Origin: Oscillospiraceae bacterium
GTDB taxonomy: Bacteria > Bacillota > Clostridia > Oscillospirales > Acutalibacteraceae
Assembly: GCA_910574995.1 (NCBI GenBank)
Contig: CAJTCS010000008.1
Coordinates: forward strand, 1 to 64,000
DNA length: 64,000 nucleotides
Reading direction: 5' to 3'
The position numbers and the translations under genes were made by a program. This document shows, piece after piece, positions 1-8,020 of the stretch (its first letter is position 1; each line of letters begins with the position of its first letter). Under the pieces are notes generated by a model, which was not told where the DNA came from, did no database searches, and worked only from the letters and a program-made list of their open reading frames with translations.

Positions 1-53
1 GAAAACATAAAGTCGTCCACAAGGCTTAAATCCTTAAACGGCTTAATGGGCAT
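1..53 (-). CDS. Rpn family nuclease/putative transposase, N-terminus only (runs off window)
   Basis: Reading leftwards from an ATG at 53, the frame is open to the window edge and begins MPIKPFKDLSLVDDFMF. This closely resembles the N-terminus of the Rpn/PD-(D/E)XK recombination-promoting nuclease and putative transposase family, which is abundant in Clostridia. An AGGAAG Shine-Dalgarno lies about 9 bases upstream and a good promoter lies further upstream. Only about 17 codons are visible, so the call rests on this N-terminal signature and on the start signals; the catalytic region is outside the window. Confidence 0.6.
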   Translation of the reverse strand, partial: MPIKPFKDLSLVDDFMF

Positions 54-75
54 GGGCCTCACTTCCTTTACTTAT

Positions 76-104
76 AGTATACTATCTTTCGGGCCGGTTT
101 GCAA
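76..104 (-). promoter_or_regulatory. Sigma-70 type promoter for the Rpn-like gene
   Basis: On the minus strand TTGCAA (99-104) and TATACT (76-81) are separated by exactly 17 bases, upstream of the ribosome site of the gene starting at 53. The -35 box lies within the 5' end of the integrase fragment, so the two genes meet in this short tract. Confidence 0.55.
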
Positions 105-950
105 GAGTATTGGATGGGGGAGGGTTACGCTTATACCACGGTGAAGAAAGTGTACATTGTCCTTAACGAGTATTTCCGCTACCTGACCCAGCAGGAAATC
201 TTGCAAAAGAACCCCATGAACAGCGTACCCATGATAAAGAAGTCAAACTTTATGGCAGCGCAGAACAAGGAAGATTTACCCACGCAGGAAACCGTCACAG
301 TTTTCACGCCAGAAGAAATCGAGAAATTCAAGTCTGAGGCGTTCAGCACCTACTCCAACGGTAAGCCCAAGTACCAACAGCCAGCAGCCTACATTCTCAT
401 GCTGAACACTGGCCTGCGCACCGGGGAGTTGCTTGGCCTCCTCAACAGCGACATCGACCTAGAGCATAAATATTTTGAGGTGCACCAGAACGTAAAGGAA
501 GTTTGTAGGCGCGCTGGAACAGACTACGTCCCGGGCCGGGAAGTGAAGGTGGGCAAAACAAAGACCGCCACCAGCAAACGCCGTGTGCCGCTGAATCAGG
601 CCGCAGTTGAGGCGGTAAGGGAGTTGCGCCAAGAACGCGATTTCGGCCCCACAGCGCCCCTCGTGAGCGACGAGAAAGGCGGCTACACCAGGCCGGTGAA
701 CTTCCGAAAGAGGTACTACCGGATTTTGAAAGCAGCGGGCATAGAGCAGAAAGGATTGCACAGTTTAAGACATCATTTTGCAACCCAACTGATAAACGGG
801 GTGAAACAGCCCGACGGCACCATCAAAGCACTCTCGCCCCGGCAGGTGGCCGACCTCCTGGGCCACAGTACCTCACAAATCACTGAGATGTATTACGTCA
901 AAAAAGACACGACCCGCCTGCAAGGAATCACAGACGGGTTCATTTTTTAG
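99..950 (+). pseudogene. Tyrosine recombinase (phage/ICE integrase), 5'-truncated
   Basis: The 283 residues cover the end of the core-binding domain and the whole catalytic domain of a tyrosine integrase. Visible catalytic residues are Arg107 (NTGLRTGELL), the HxxR box at 221-224 (HSLRHHFAT), His256 (LLGHS) and a tyrosine at 265-266 (TEMYYV). Family members on ICEs are usually about 380-400 residues, so the N-terminal arm-binding domain and part of the SAM-like domain are missing. A stop at 75-77 blocks upstream extension and the only start is a TTG without a ribosome site. It lies just left of an attachment-like tRNA fragment, as integrases often do. The catalytic domain could still fold, but a defective remnant is the better reading. 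Confidence 0.8.
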
Positions 951-984
951 CGAGAGCAAGGCGGCACAAGGGAGAGCGCCCCGG

Positions 985-1007
985 ATTTTTGATGATTTAT
1001 TGATGAT
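985..1007. repeat. 23-base direct repeat, copy 1 (possible integrase arm site)
   Basis: A 23-base A/T-rich sequence containing GATGATTTATTGATGAT is repeated without mismatch at 1289-1311 in the same orientation. The copies lie 304 bases apart on either side of a tRNA 3' fragment, as expected for arm-type sites flanking a recombination core. This role is inference. Confidence 0.6.
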
Positions 1008-1117
1008 GTACCAGACGGAAAAGCTAGAGACGGATACGAACAGAAACGAAAAAAGCGCAAAACACACGCCATAGAGAGCGACATCGTAGACCGCATCCCA
1101 CCACCCCAAAACACAAG

Positions 1118-1149
1118 AAAAGCCCGGAATTCCAAGGAATTCCGGGCCA
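1118..1149 (-). terminator. Rho-independent terminator downstream of the tRNA fragment
   Basis: An inverted repeat of about 12 bp (GCCCGGAATTCC and its complement, four-base loop) is followed on the minus strand by a short T run. It lies just downstream of the CCA end of the tRNA-like sequence at 1156, the usual place for a tRNA terminator. Confidence 0.65.
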
Positions 1150-1155
1150 AATCTT

Positions 1156-1203
1156 TGGCAGGGGCAGAAGGATTCGAACCCTCGGCACGCGGTTTTCGAG
1201 TGG
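1156..1203 (-). other. 3' part of a tRNA gene (attachment-site-like core)
   Basis: On the minus strand an anticodon-loop-like CTCGAAA is followed by a T-arm (GAGGG, TTCGAAT, CCTTC), an acceptor 3' strand and CCA ending at 1156. The upstream sequence cannot pair with either the anticodon stem or the acceptor strand, so the 5' half of the tRNA is missing. A tRNA 3' fragment next to an integrase gene is the classic product of integration into a tRNA. Identity is unclear: the anticodon would read CGA (serine), but the variable region is too short for a serine tRNA. Confidence 0.6.
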
Positions 1204-1288
1204 ATGTGGAAAAGGCATGGGCAAATATATAACAGCCAGTTTTCCGCACGGTTGAGCCGTTTGTGTTTCCAAAAAGGTGCTCAAAAAA

Positions 1289-1311
1289 ATTTTTGATGAT
1301 TTATTGATGAT
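1289..1311. repeat. 23-base direct repeat, copy 2
   Basis: Perfect second copy of the repeat at 985-1007, same orientation. Together the copies bracket the terminator and the tRNA fragment. Confidence 0.6.
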
Positions 1312-1366
1312 ATCCGAAATTATTCCCCGCAGAAAAGAGGGAATTACGCCTCGAAATCGAAGAAAC

Positions 1367-1984
1367 TTATGATAAGGAGAGGGTAAAATCTTCTCCTCCT
1401 GACAAGTTCTGTTGGAAAAGTCTAAAAAGGTTATCCCGAACTCCATTAGCTGACTGAATGGTAGCAATCATCAGTTCATCAGGATCAATAGCAGAGAAAT
1501 CAATATCATATCCAGCATAGCGGATCAACTGAGAAATAAAAATACGTTGTGTTCGCCCATTTCCTTCGCGGAAAGGATGTAGCATATTGGTAACGTAATA
1601 AAAATCGACTATTGCATCGCAAAATGTATCAAACGAATAGCCTCTGAAAAAATCCTCTGATTTCAGCCGCGTGAAACAACTGTTTGCAATTTGCTCAATG
1701 TCCTTTGCTAACACAAAAACTGTACCTTTCTTAGAAATATCGATTGTGCGAATCGTACCAGCCCAATCATAAATATCTCCGAAAAGATGTTTGTGAATAG
1801 CTTTATAATGTTCAAAATTAAATGAACCCTTGATGGGTAAACGTTCCAGTTCAGCAGATTTTGCGAATGTAATGGCCGCTTCCATCTCGGCAAGCTGAGC
1901 GCTGTCGCGGATACCAAACTTATTGATCAGGCAAGTTGTACTCTCATAACAGTCATCGGTTAGTGTATCTAAATCATAAGCCAT
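1367..1984 (-). CDS. fic: Fic/DOC family protein (AMP-transferase toxin)
   Basis: This 205-residue protein carries the complete Fic motif HPFREGNGRTQR at residues 136-147, with the catalytic histidine and the phosphate-binding loop. The preceding beta-hairpin region contains DIYDWAGTIRTIDI. Fic proteins transfer AMP to target proteins; small stand-alone forms paired with a VbhA-type antitoxin target gyrase and topoisomerase IV in known cases. I chose ATG 1984 because it overlaps the stop codon of the antitoxin gene by one base, giving translational coupling. A longer upstream frame would run through the antitoxin gene. The active motif is intact, so an active toxin held by its antitoxin is likely; the target is inferred only from family knowledge. 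Confidence 0.9.
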   Translation of the reverse strand: MAYDLDTLTDDCYESTTCLINKFGIRDSAQLAEMEAAITFAKSAELERLPIKGSFNFEHYKAIHKHLFGDIYDWAGTIRTIDISKKGTVFVLAKDIEQIANSCFTRLKSEDFFRGYSFDTFCDAIVDFYYVTNMLHPFREGNGRTQRIFISQLIRYAGYDIDFSAIDPDELMIATIQSANGVRDNLFRLFQQNLSGGEDFTLSLS

Positions 1985-2148
1985 TAGGCAGGCACTCCAA
2001 TTTTGTCTTTCGTCAGTAGGATATACTGCTCCATGCTGATTTCCCCCTGGAGAAACAGTTGGCACCACTCTCGGCTTTTCTCGTCAATTTTGAATCCTTC
2101 CATCTCAACCGAAGCTGCCGCAATTTCGATAGCTTTCTCAATAGACAT
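1984..2148 (-). CDS. VbhA-like antitoxin of the Fic pair
   Basis: A 54-residue protein encoded directly upstream of the Fic gene. It contains SVEMEG, which fits the inhibitory-helix motif [S/T]xxxE[G/N] of VbhA/AntA antitoxins; the glutamate blocks the gamma-phosphate site of the Fic ATP pocket. It is followed by the small antitoxin domain ending EQYILLTKDKIG. ATG 2148 has a GGGAGGG ribosome site about six bases upstream. The stop overlaps the Fic start by one base, so toxin and antitoxin are made together from the promoter at 2168-2196. Confidence 0.8.
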   Translation of the reverse strand: MSIEKAIEIAAASVEMEGFKIDEKSREWCQLFLQGEISMEQYILLTKDKIGVPA

Positions 2149-2167
2149 GAAAATCCCTCCCGCTTGT

Positions 2168-2196
2168 AGTGTACCACAAAGTGGATGTTTATTCAA
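2168..2196 (-). promoter_or_regulatory. Promoter with palindromic operator for the Fic/antitoxin operon
   Basis: TTGAAT (2191-2196) and TACACT (2168-2173) are 17 bases apart on the minus strand. The spacer contains the palindrome CCAC-AAA-GTGG (2174-2184), a plausible autorepression operator. Binding by the antitoxin complex is inference. Confidence 0.5.
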
Positions 2197-2444
2197 GTTG
2201 TTTTTTTCTCATAGATATTTTTACTGATTTGATTTCCAAATCTACGGAAAGTCGAAACAGCAAATGCATAGCTCAAAATTTGAGCCGCAAAACAAAGAAA
2301 GAACTTTATTGACACAGGTAAAAAGCAAGTCGGATATTTCGGTAGTTTTCACGAAGAAAAAAGTCTGGACTTCCGCAGAGGTTTCGGGTATTGTGGTGGC
2401 AAAGGCAGAGAAAGAGTCTCTACCACCAAGGAGGAGATCATGAA

Positions 2445-2729
2445 ATGAAAAGCGTAATCAGCAAGCTGTACAACGGTGAAATATTTCCAGCAGAAACTGT
2501 GGTGCCTACCGATAGCGGCTATCGTTCCAGTGTGAATAAGGTCGGTCAGGAAATCAATGGATTGCAGGAAGTGCTGACCAGAGAGCAATACAAAAAACTA
2601 GAAAACGTAATGGATATGAACGCAGAAATAGTCAACATGGAGAACAAAGCAATTTATGCAGAGGGTATCCGATTCGGGATCGAACTCATGATTGAGGTTT
2701 ATAGGATGGATGAAAACGCAAGGCGTTGA
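2445..2729 (+). CDS. DUF6809-like small protein
   Basis: A 94-residue soluble protein beginning MKSVISKLYNGEIFPAE. It is mostly helical (LQEVLTREQYKKLENVMDM, then a helix with YAEGIRFGIELMIEVYRM) and has no membrane segment. It resembles small DUF6809-type proteins common on clostridial ICEs and in prophage-like regions; their function is unknown. ATG 2445 is preceded by an AAGGAGGAG site. It stands alone between the Fic operon and the end of ICE1, on the opposite strand to both. The family assignment is from recall of the N-terminal pattern. Confidence 0.55.
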   Translation: MKSVISKLYNGEIFPAETVVPTDSGYRSSVNKVGQEINGLQEVLTREQYKKLENVMDMNAEIVNMENKAIYAEGIRFGIELMIEVYRMDENARR

Positions 2730-3159
2730 AATTTGAGAAAGCCGTGGTAAGGGTTTGCGCCGAAAGACGCAGCCCTTTGGCTTTTCAGAGGGGTTGAGCT
2801 GTGTGAGAACCGTGTCAGGCACTTTAGAGAAACAGTTGAGGAAGTTGACGGGCACTGGCAAAGAACGCCATGTGAAAGCATTCAATTTGTGAAAGCCGTG
2901 TTTGTTGAGAGGAATAACGTGGCCAAAGTAGAGTCCATATCCTGCACAAACAGCGCAGATTCTCAGACGTCCGATTTTTAAGCAGGAGAAAGAGTAGGGG
3001 TCGCGGTGCGTCCCCTACTCGATTCACAACGCCAGGCGTTTCAAGGGATTCCGGGATTCTTAGTGCAAAATCACGATAAGGGTTGCTAATGACAATTTGG
3101 AGTGAAGAGAGGGGTTGCTATCACGATAAACGGCGGTGCTGTGAGGGATTGCTAAGGGG
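2730..3159. other. Intergenic region at the ICE1 end; hairpin and short repeats
   Basis: No convincing gene is present. The stretch has a 9-bp perfect hairpin at about 2993-3021 (GAGTAGGGG and its complement, no T run), two near copies of TGAGAAAGCCGTG (around 2729 and 2890), and three copies of a GGGTTGCTA-like word between 3075 and 3160 next to the last ICE1 gene. The short repeats could belong to an element end or a replication site, but nothing proves it. Confidence 0.4.
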
Positions 3160-4983
3160 TTACATAAGGTCGGCAACCTTGTGATAGTCCCGGATAACAT
3201 TGGCGTAGTCCACGATCAGGCGGCGTTCGCCGTTGCCCAGCCGCTGGCCGTCGCGCTCGGCAAAGTCGATCAGGGCGTTGGCCTGCTGCTCCGGGGTGGC
3301 CCCCGGCATGAAAGGCTTGTCGTTGATAAGCCCATCCAGCCCGTTCCAAATGGCCGGGGCCTGCTCCTGCCGGGCCTCCCTCTCCTGCTGAAGCTGGGCC
3401 AGGTGGCCGTCGATCTTGGTAATCAGGTCATTGGCCGTAGCCCGGATGGTTTCAAGGGAGGCTTTCAGCTCGGACAAGTCCTTGCCAGAACTCCAACCGG
3501 CCACATAGCCGAAAGAGTAGTCGGAGGTGTCCAGGCCGTAGTGCTGGCAGACGGCGTAGGCCACGCTCTCGGCCTGCACCTCGCGGGTACGGCGGTCGGG
3601 GCGGTCGGCCAATTCCTCCGGCGTGGCGTCCTTGTCGATGGCGTGGAGGGTGGCATGGGCGATCTCATGGATGGCGGTTTTCAGGTTTTGCAGCTCACTC
3701 ATGCCCTCGTCAATGGCGATGCGCTTTTCCTCCAGGTGGTAGTAGCCGTGCGCCCCGCTCTCGATGTTCTCAAAGGCGATAGGGACAGGGGAAGTCCGCT
3801 CCAGGGCGGCGAAGAAATCCTGATACCGCTCCACGCTGCCGGTCAGCTCGTCCACGGCGATGTCGGGTATCTCCCGGCCCTCGGTCTGTGACACATCGAA
3901 CACCGACACCACCTTAAAGGCGGGGACGGTCACTTCCTGTTCCTCGGTCAGCGGCTTTCCGTCCGGGCCGGGGATGGTCTTGCCGCTGGTGTCCAGCTTT
4001 TCCACCTGCCGCCGCACCTTGTAGGGGGCCGGGGCCAAAATCTTGATGGCCTTTTCGCCCCGCTTCACATGGCGTTCAAACTCGTCCTTCCACTTATTGT
4101 AGCCCGCCACCAGGGAGGCGTCCGGCTTCTGCATGGCGATCAGAAGGGTATTGTTGAAGCTGTAATTGTGGAACTTGGACATGGCGGTGAGATAGTTTTT
4201 ATACCGCTCACTCTCAAAAAGGGCCTGAATACCGGCTTCCAGTTTATCGGTGATCTCTTTCATGCGCTCGGCATTGTTCCTGCCGGTCAGCACAATGGGA
4301 ATGACGGGCTGGGAGGCCGGGGCGGTCTGCTCCGGCTGGGGCTGGGGGCGGCTGGCCTCGTCACGCTCCACCTGCGGGGGCGGAAAGGACAACACCCGGT
4401 ATTCCTCCGGCACGGGCTGGCCCTCATAGACCTGCCGCCACTGGTCGCCGCTCTTGACGATATAGCCGTACTCGGTAAAGGCCCCCTGTTCCAGTCCGGC
4501 GATGTGCTTTCCCAGCGCCGCCGTGTCGATGGCGGGCTTCCACTCGTCCGGCATATCCACCATCCCGGAACGGTTCAGGTAGTAGTCCCCCAGCGCCGCC
4601 ACGGTATGGATGTCGGGGAGATTGACATAGTAATCCAGATTGTCGGGATAGTCGATGATGCGGCTGATCGTCCGCAATTCGGTGTTCTTCTGCTGCAAGG
4701 CGGCGTTCAGTGTGCCGATCTCGTAGGCGTCCAGCTTTTCCAGCCGGGCGGCAAGGAAATTCAGCTCGTTCACGCCGGAGGCCAACGCCAGGTCATAGGG
4801 GATAGCCAGATGTCGGCCCTCTGGGACAGAAAAACCGCTGACGGTATAATCCCACGGATTGTCCCGCGTGACGCCGATCTGTCCCATCGCCGCCGCCACC
4901 TGTTCCGCCGTGGTGGGCAAGTCCAGCCAGATATGCCGGTCAGTCCCGTGTTTGCTGATCTGTATCGAAAATACTTCGCTCAC
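3160..4983 (-). CDS. ArdA/ArdC-type antirestriction protein with zincin motif
   Basis: A 607-residue protein in two parts. Roughly residues 1-205 resemble ArdA-type antirestriction proteins (a conserved acidic domain ending GYIVKSGDQWRQVY). After a proline-rich linker, about residues 235-600 resemble ArdC: an N-terminal ssDNA-binding domain (SKFHNYSFNNTLLI, then GYNKWKDEF) followed by a metalloprotease-like domain with HEIAH. ArdA mimics DNA to block type I restriction, and ArdC protects incoming DNA, so the protein probably shields the ICE after transfer. The GTG start at 4983 has an AAAGGAG site. It lies 68 bases downstream of topB in the same direction. The ArdC half is more certain than the ArdA half. 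Confidence 0.75.
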   Translation of the reverse strand: MSEVFSIQISKHGTDRHIWLDLPTTAEQVAAAMGQIGVTRDNPWDYTVSGFSVPEGRHLAIPYDLALASGVNELNFLAARLEKLDAYEIGTLNAALQQKNTELRTISRIIDYPDNLDYYVNLPDIHTVAALGDYYLNRSGMVDMPDEWKPAIDTAALGKHIAGLEQGAFTEYGYIVKSGDQWRQVYEGQPVPEEYRVLSFPPPQVERDEASRPQPQPEQTAPASQPVIPIVLTGRNNAERMKEITDKLEAGIQALFESERYKNYLTAMSKFHNYSFNNTLLIAMQKPDASLVAGYNKWKDEFERHVKRGEKAIKILAPAPYKVRRQVEKLDTSGKTIPGPDGKPLTEEQEVTVPAFKVVSVFDVSQTEGREIPDIAVDELTGSVERYQDFFAALERTSPVPIAFENIESGAHGYYHLEEKRIAIDEGMSELQNLKTAIHEIAHATLHAIDKDATPEELADRPDRRTREVQAESVAYAVCQHYGLDTSDYSFGYVAGWSSGKDLSELKASLETIRATANDLITKIDGHLAQLQQEREARQEQAPAIWNGLDGLINDKPFMPGATPEQQANALIDFAERDGQRLGNGERRLIVDYANVIRDYHKVADLM

Positions 4984-5051
4984 TCGGTCGCTCCTTTCTG
5001 ATTACAGCACAAGGCCCCATCCAATCGGACAGGGCCTTGCGGCTGAAAATA

Positions 5052-7130
5052 TTATTGCTTTTTCCATTCCATGCGGAAATTGACATACTTGCCGCCGGTA
5101 TCGGCCAGAAGCACCGTGCCGTCGTAGGTCTTGCCGGTCTTGGGGGAGAACAGGCCCTTGATCTTCACCTTTCCATGTTTGAGCAGGGCGGCGGCGATCT
5201 TCGGGGTGAACGCCTTTTTCCGTTCCTCAAAGAAGCGGTCATTCTTCCACATGACAAACTGACAGGTCCGGTTGCCGCAGTAGTAATTTTTCTTGCCCTC
5301 GTAGACGGCTTCGCCGCACCGGGGACACGTCCCAATGGCGACACGCTCGGACTGAAACAATTTCTGCTTGTCCTCGCTGATGCAGGAATAGGTTTTCACC
5401 AAGCCGCGGGCCTGCGCCTCAATACCGGCCATGAACTCGTCCGGGTCGGCCTCCCCCTTGGCGATCTCGGACAGTCGGGTTTCCCATTCGGCGGTGAGGG
5501 CCGGGGAGGTCAACGCCTCCGGCAGAACCGCCGCCAGATTGATGCCGTCCTTGGTGGGGAGAAGCTGCTTGCCCTTGCGCTGGACAAAGCCCATCTGCAC
5601 CAGCTTTTCCAGAATGGAAGCGCGGGTAGCGGGCGTCCCCAGCCCCTTGCGCTCGGCGTCGTCAGGCATATCCTCCGCCCCGGCCCGCTCCATAGCCGAC
5701 AGCATGGTATCTTCCGTGTAGGGCTTGGGGGGTGACGTGTAATGCTCGGTGACGGAAGCGGCCACATCCTCGAAAACCTGCCCCTCGGCCAGCTCCGGCA
5801 ATTCCGCCATGTCCCCGCTGTCCTCGTCGGCATCGGTTTTCAGGGAGGCCCGGAAGCGGCGGTCGATGTCTTTCCAGCCAGCGGCCAGGACAGTCTTGCC
5901 CTTGGCGGTGAACTCCTGCCCGGCGCAGGTGAAAACGGCGGTGACGGCCTCGTACTCATGGGCCGGGGCCACGGCGCACAGCAGCTTGCAGCACACCAGG
6001 GACAGCAACTTCCTTTCGCTGTCCGCCAGCCCGGAAAAGCCCTGTTTCACAAACTCCGCCGTGGGGATGATGGCGTGGTGGTCGCTCACCTTGGCGTTAT
6101 TCAGGATGCGGCGGATCTCCGCAGAGAACACCGCGCCCTCCATGAACGCCAGCAGGGGGACGATACCGGCCACGATGTCCACCGCCGTCTGCTCCATGTC
6201 GTTGGTGAGGAAACGGCTGTCCGTCCGGGGATAGGTCAGCAGGCGCTTTTCATACAGCGTTTGGGCGTAGTCAAGGGTCTGTTTGGCGGTGAAGCCGAAA
6301 AGCCGGTTGGCCTCCCGCTGTAAGGTGGTGAGGTCGTAGAGCTTGGGCGGCTGTTCGGTTTTCTTCTCCCGCTGGATGGAAGCGCAGACGGCCCGCGCTC
6401 CCATGCAGGCCGTCTTGACGCTCTCCGCTCCGGCGGGGTCGGGGAAGCGGTCGCTTGCCGCCTCCATGCTGCCCCCGGCGATATGGACGATGTGATATTT
6501 CTCTTTCTGGAAGCCGGTGATCTTGGCGTCCCTGTCCGCCAGCATTTTCAGGGTGGGGGTCTGGACGCGGCCCACGGTCAGGGTCTTGTGGTACAGCACA
6601 GAGAAAAGCCGGGTGGCGTTAATGCCGATCAGCCAGTCGGCCTTGGCCCGGCACAGCGCCGATTGATGCAGGGGGTCATAGTCCCGGCCCGGTTTCAGGT
6701 GGGCGAAGCCCTCCCGGATGGCGCTGTCCTCCATGCTGGAAATCCACAGCCGCTTCATGGGCTTGGTACAGCCCGCCAGGTGGTAGACCGTGCGAAAGAT
6801 CAATTCACCCTCCCGCCCGGCGTCGCAGGCGTTGATGACCTCGCTGACTTCCTCGGAGCGAAGCAGCGTCCGCAGGGTGTCGAACCGTTCCCGCTTGTCC
6901 GGGGGGACGGTCAGCCGCCAGCTCTCCGGGATGATGGGCAAATCCTCATAGCGCCACTTCCTGAAACGCTTGTCGTACATCCCGGCGTCGGCAAAGGACA
7001 CCAGATGCCCGATGCACCAGGACACGATATAGCCGTTGCCCTGCAAATAGCCCTCCTGCCGGTCGGTCGCCCCGATCACGGCGGCGATGCTCCGGGCCAC
7101 GCTGGGCTTTTCCGTGATTACTAATTTCAT
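5052..7130 (-). CDS. topB: DNA topoisomerase III, ICE-encoded
   Basis: A 692-residue type IA topoisomerase. The TOPRIM domain begins MKLVITEKPSVARSIAAVIG and has the acidic DAGREGELIF box. The active-site tyrosine is in LLTYPRTDSRF near residue 305. A C-terminal zinc ribbon carries CPRCG and YYCGNRTCQF. Such TopB enzymes are standard in Tn1549-type ICEs and are thought to handle single-stranded intermediates during transfer or replication. Two ATGs compete: 7136 is only two bases from the AAGGAG site, while 7130 has eight-base spacing, so I chose 7130. Its 5' neighbour would normally be DUF4366, but a plus-strand cassette lies between them. Confidence 0.92.
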   Translation of the reverse strand: MKLVITEKPSVARSIAAVIGATDRQEGYLQGNGYIVSWCIGHLVSFADAGMYDKRFRKWRYEDLPIIPESWRLTVPPDKRERFDTLRTLLRSEEVSEVINACDAGREGELIFRTVYHLAGCTKPMKRLWISSMEDSAIREGFAHLKPGRDYDPLHQSALCRAKADWLIGINATRLFSVLYHKTLTVGRVQTPTLKMLADRDAKITGFQKEKYHIVHIAGGSMEAASDRFPDPAGAESVKTACMGARAVCASIQREKKTEQPPKLYDLTTLQREANRLFGFTAKQTLDYAQTLYEKRLLTYPRTDSRFLTNDMEQTAVDIVAGIVPLLAFMEGAVFSAEIRRILNNAKVSDHHAIIPTAEFVKQGFSGLADSERKLLSLVCCKLLCAVAPAHEYEAVTAVFTCAGQEFTAKGKTVLAAGWKDIDRRFRASLKTDADEDSGDMAELPELAEGQVFEDVAASVTEHYTSPPKPYTEDTMLSAMERAGAEDMPDDAERKGLGTPATRASILEKLVQMGFVQRKGKQLLPTKDGINLAAVLPEALTSPALTAEWETRLSEIAKGEADPDEFMAGIEAQARGLVKTYSCISEDKQKLFQSERVAIGTCPRCGEAVYEGKKNYYCGNRTCQFVMWKNDRFFEERKKAFTPKIAAALLKHGKVKIKGLFSPKTGKTYDGTVLLADTGGKYVNFRMEWKKQ

Positions 7131-7142
7131 TGTCATTGCTCC

Positions 7143-7171
7143 TTGTGAAACTTAATTGGATTTGGTATAAT
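7143..7171 (+). promoter_or_regulatory. Sigma-70 promoter of the zincin/CHAT cassette
   Basis: TTGTGA (7143-7148), a 17-base spacer and a perfect TATAAT (7166-7171) lie 36 bases before the first cassette gene and point away from topB. The cassette is therefore independent of the ICE operon. Confidence 0.75.
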
Positions 7172-7207
7172 AGAAGGAAAGATTGAGATTAAAAACGAGG
7201 GTGCAAT

Positions 7208-7981
7208 ATGGAGAATAAACTTAGTGAACTGATAAATCAGATAGTGGCCGATTATTTTCACTTCTATAACTGTGAACCTATAAATCTGTCAATCATTTTC
7301 TCTGATGATATATGGAAAACATATTTTGAAATTCGGCCTGACCATAGAAGCAAGCGTACCGAACAACTTCCCTCCTTTAATGGTACAATAGCCGCTCCTT
7401 TAGAACTGGATGGAACATTTACTGTTATCGTAGATAATCAGTATTTTTTGAGTGAAGTTAAAAATAACCGACTATCATGGATTGGAACTATAGCCCATGA
7501 GATTACCCACGTGCGCGATTATAAGGAATATGCACAAATGCTTTCCGCCGCCAGTTACGATGAAGTTTTAACTGCTGAACACCGGATGTTCCAACTATGG
7601 ACAGAATTTAATGCCAAACGGCATGGCTATTATTTTTTGAGAAAATATTATTTTGATGATATGACTGACCCCGCACAAATACCAGATATTATCAATACAG
7701 AATTACCGGGACAAATTTCGTTTATGAGCAACGAGTACAGCTCAACATCAGACGGCTGGCATCAAATCTATACTGTGAGCCAATTTTTGGGTCGGCTTGC
7801 GGTCTGGGAAGATTTATTCCCTACATACTTTACTGCTGACTATATAGCACGTCTTTTAACGCCCAATCCATGGATGCTTGATTTGTATGAATATCTTAAT
7901 AAGCATCGAGAGTTAAAGACAGCTATAAATAGTTTTTCTGAATTACATGAAATTGCGCTACAAAACTTTCCAGGAATATAA
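7208..7981 (+). CDS. Putative zincin metallopeptidase (HEITH), CHAT-cassette gene 1
   Basis: A 257-residue protein with a zinc-metalloprotease motif HEITH in GTIAHEITHVRDYKEY (around residues 98-102), and a downstream helix with LTAEHRMFQLWTEFNAKRHG that could supply the third metal ligand. There is no signal peptide or membrane segment, so it should act in the cytoplasm. I do not recognise a named family. It is AT-rich compared with the GC-rich ICE genes on both sides and is transcribed against them. It has its own promoter and a GAGGG ribosome site, and is followed 15 bases later by a CHAT protease gene. The pairing suggests a two-protein conflict or defence module, which is inference. The HExxH motif is the only firm functional clue. 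Confidence 0.6.
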   Translation: MENKLSELINQIVADYFHFYNCEPINLSIIFSDDIWKTYFEIRPDHRSKRTEQLPSFNGTIAAPLELDGTFTVIVDNQYFLSEVKNNRLSWIGTIAHEITHVRDYKEYAQMLSAASYDEVLTAEHRMFQLWTEFNAKRHGYYFLRKYYFDDMTDPAQIPDIINTELPGQISFMSNEYSSTSDGWHQIYTVSQFLGRLAVWEDLFPTYFTADYIARLLTPNPWMLDLYEYLNKHRELKTAINSFSELHEIALQNFPGI

Positions 7982-8020
7982 TTCATTTGATTTGAGGTGA
8001 TTTTTACGGCCCAAATAGAT

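Noticed and set aside
1156-1203. Complete functional tRNA gene
   Set aside because: No 5' half can pair with the acceptor or anticodon stems, so only a fragment is present.
1984-2196. Longer antitoxin starting at 2196
   Set aside because: That start lies within the -35 box; ATG 2148 has the ribosome site and the family-like start.
4069-5001. Long plus-strand open frames opposite the Ard and topB genes (also 5742-6323, 11711-12286, 13435-14316, 18010-18981)
   Set aside because: They mirror GC-rich minus-strand genes, have no ribosome sites and have biased composition; the minus-strand proteins have clear motifs.
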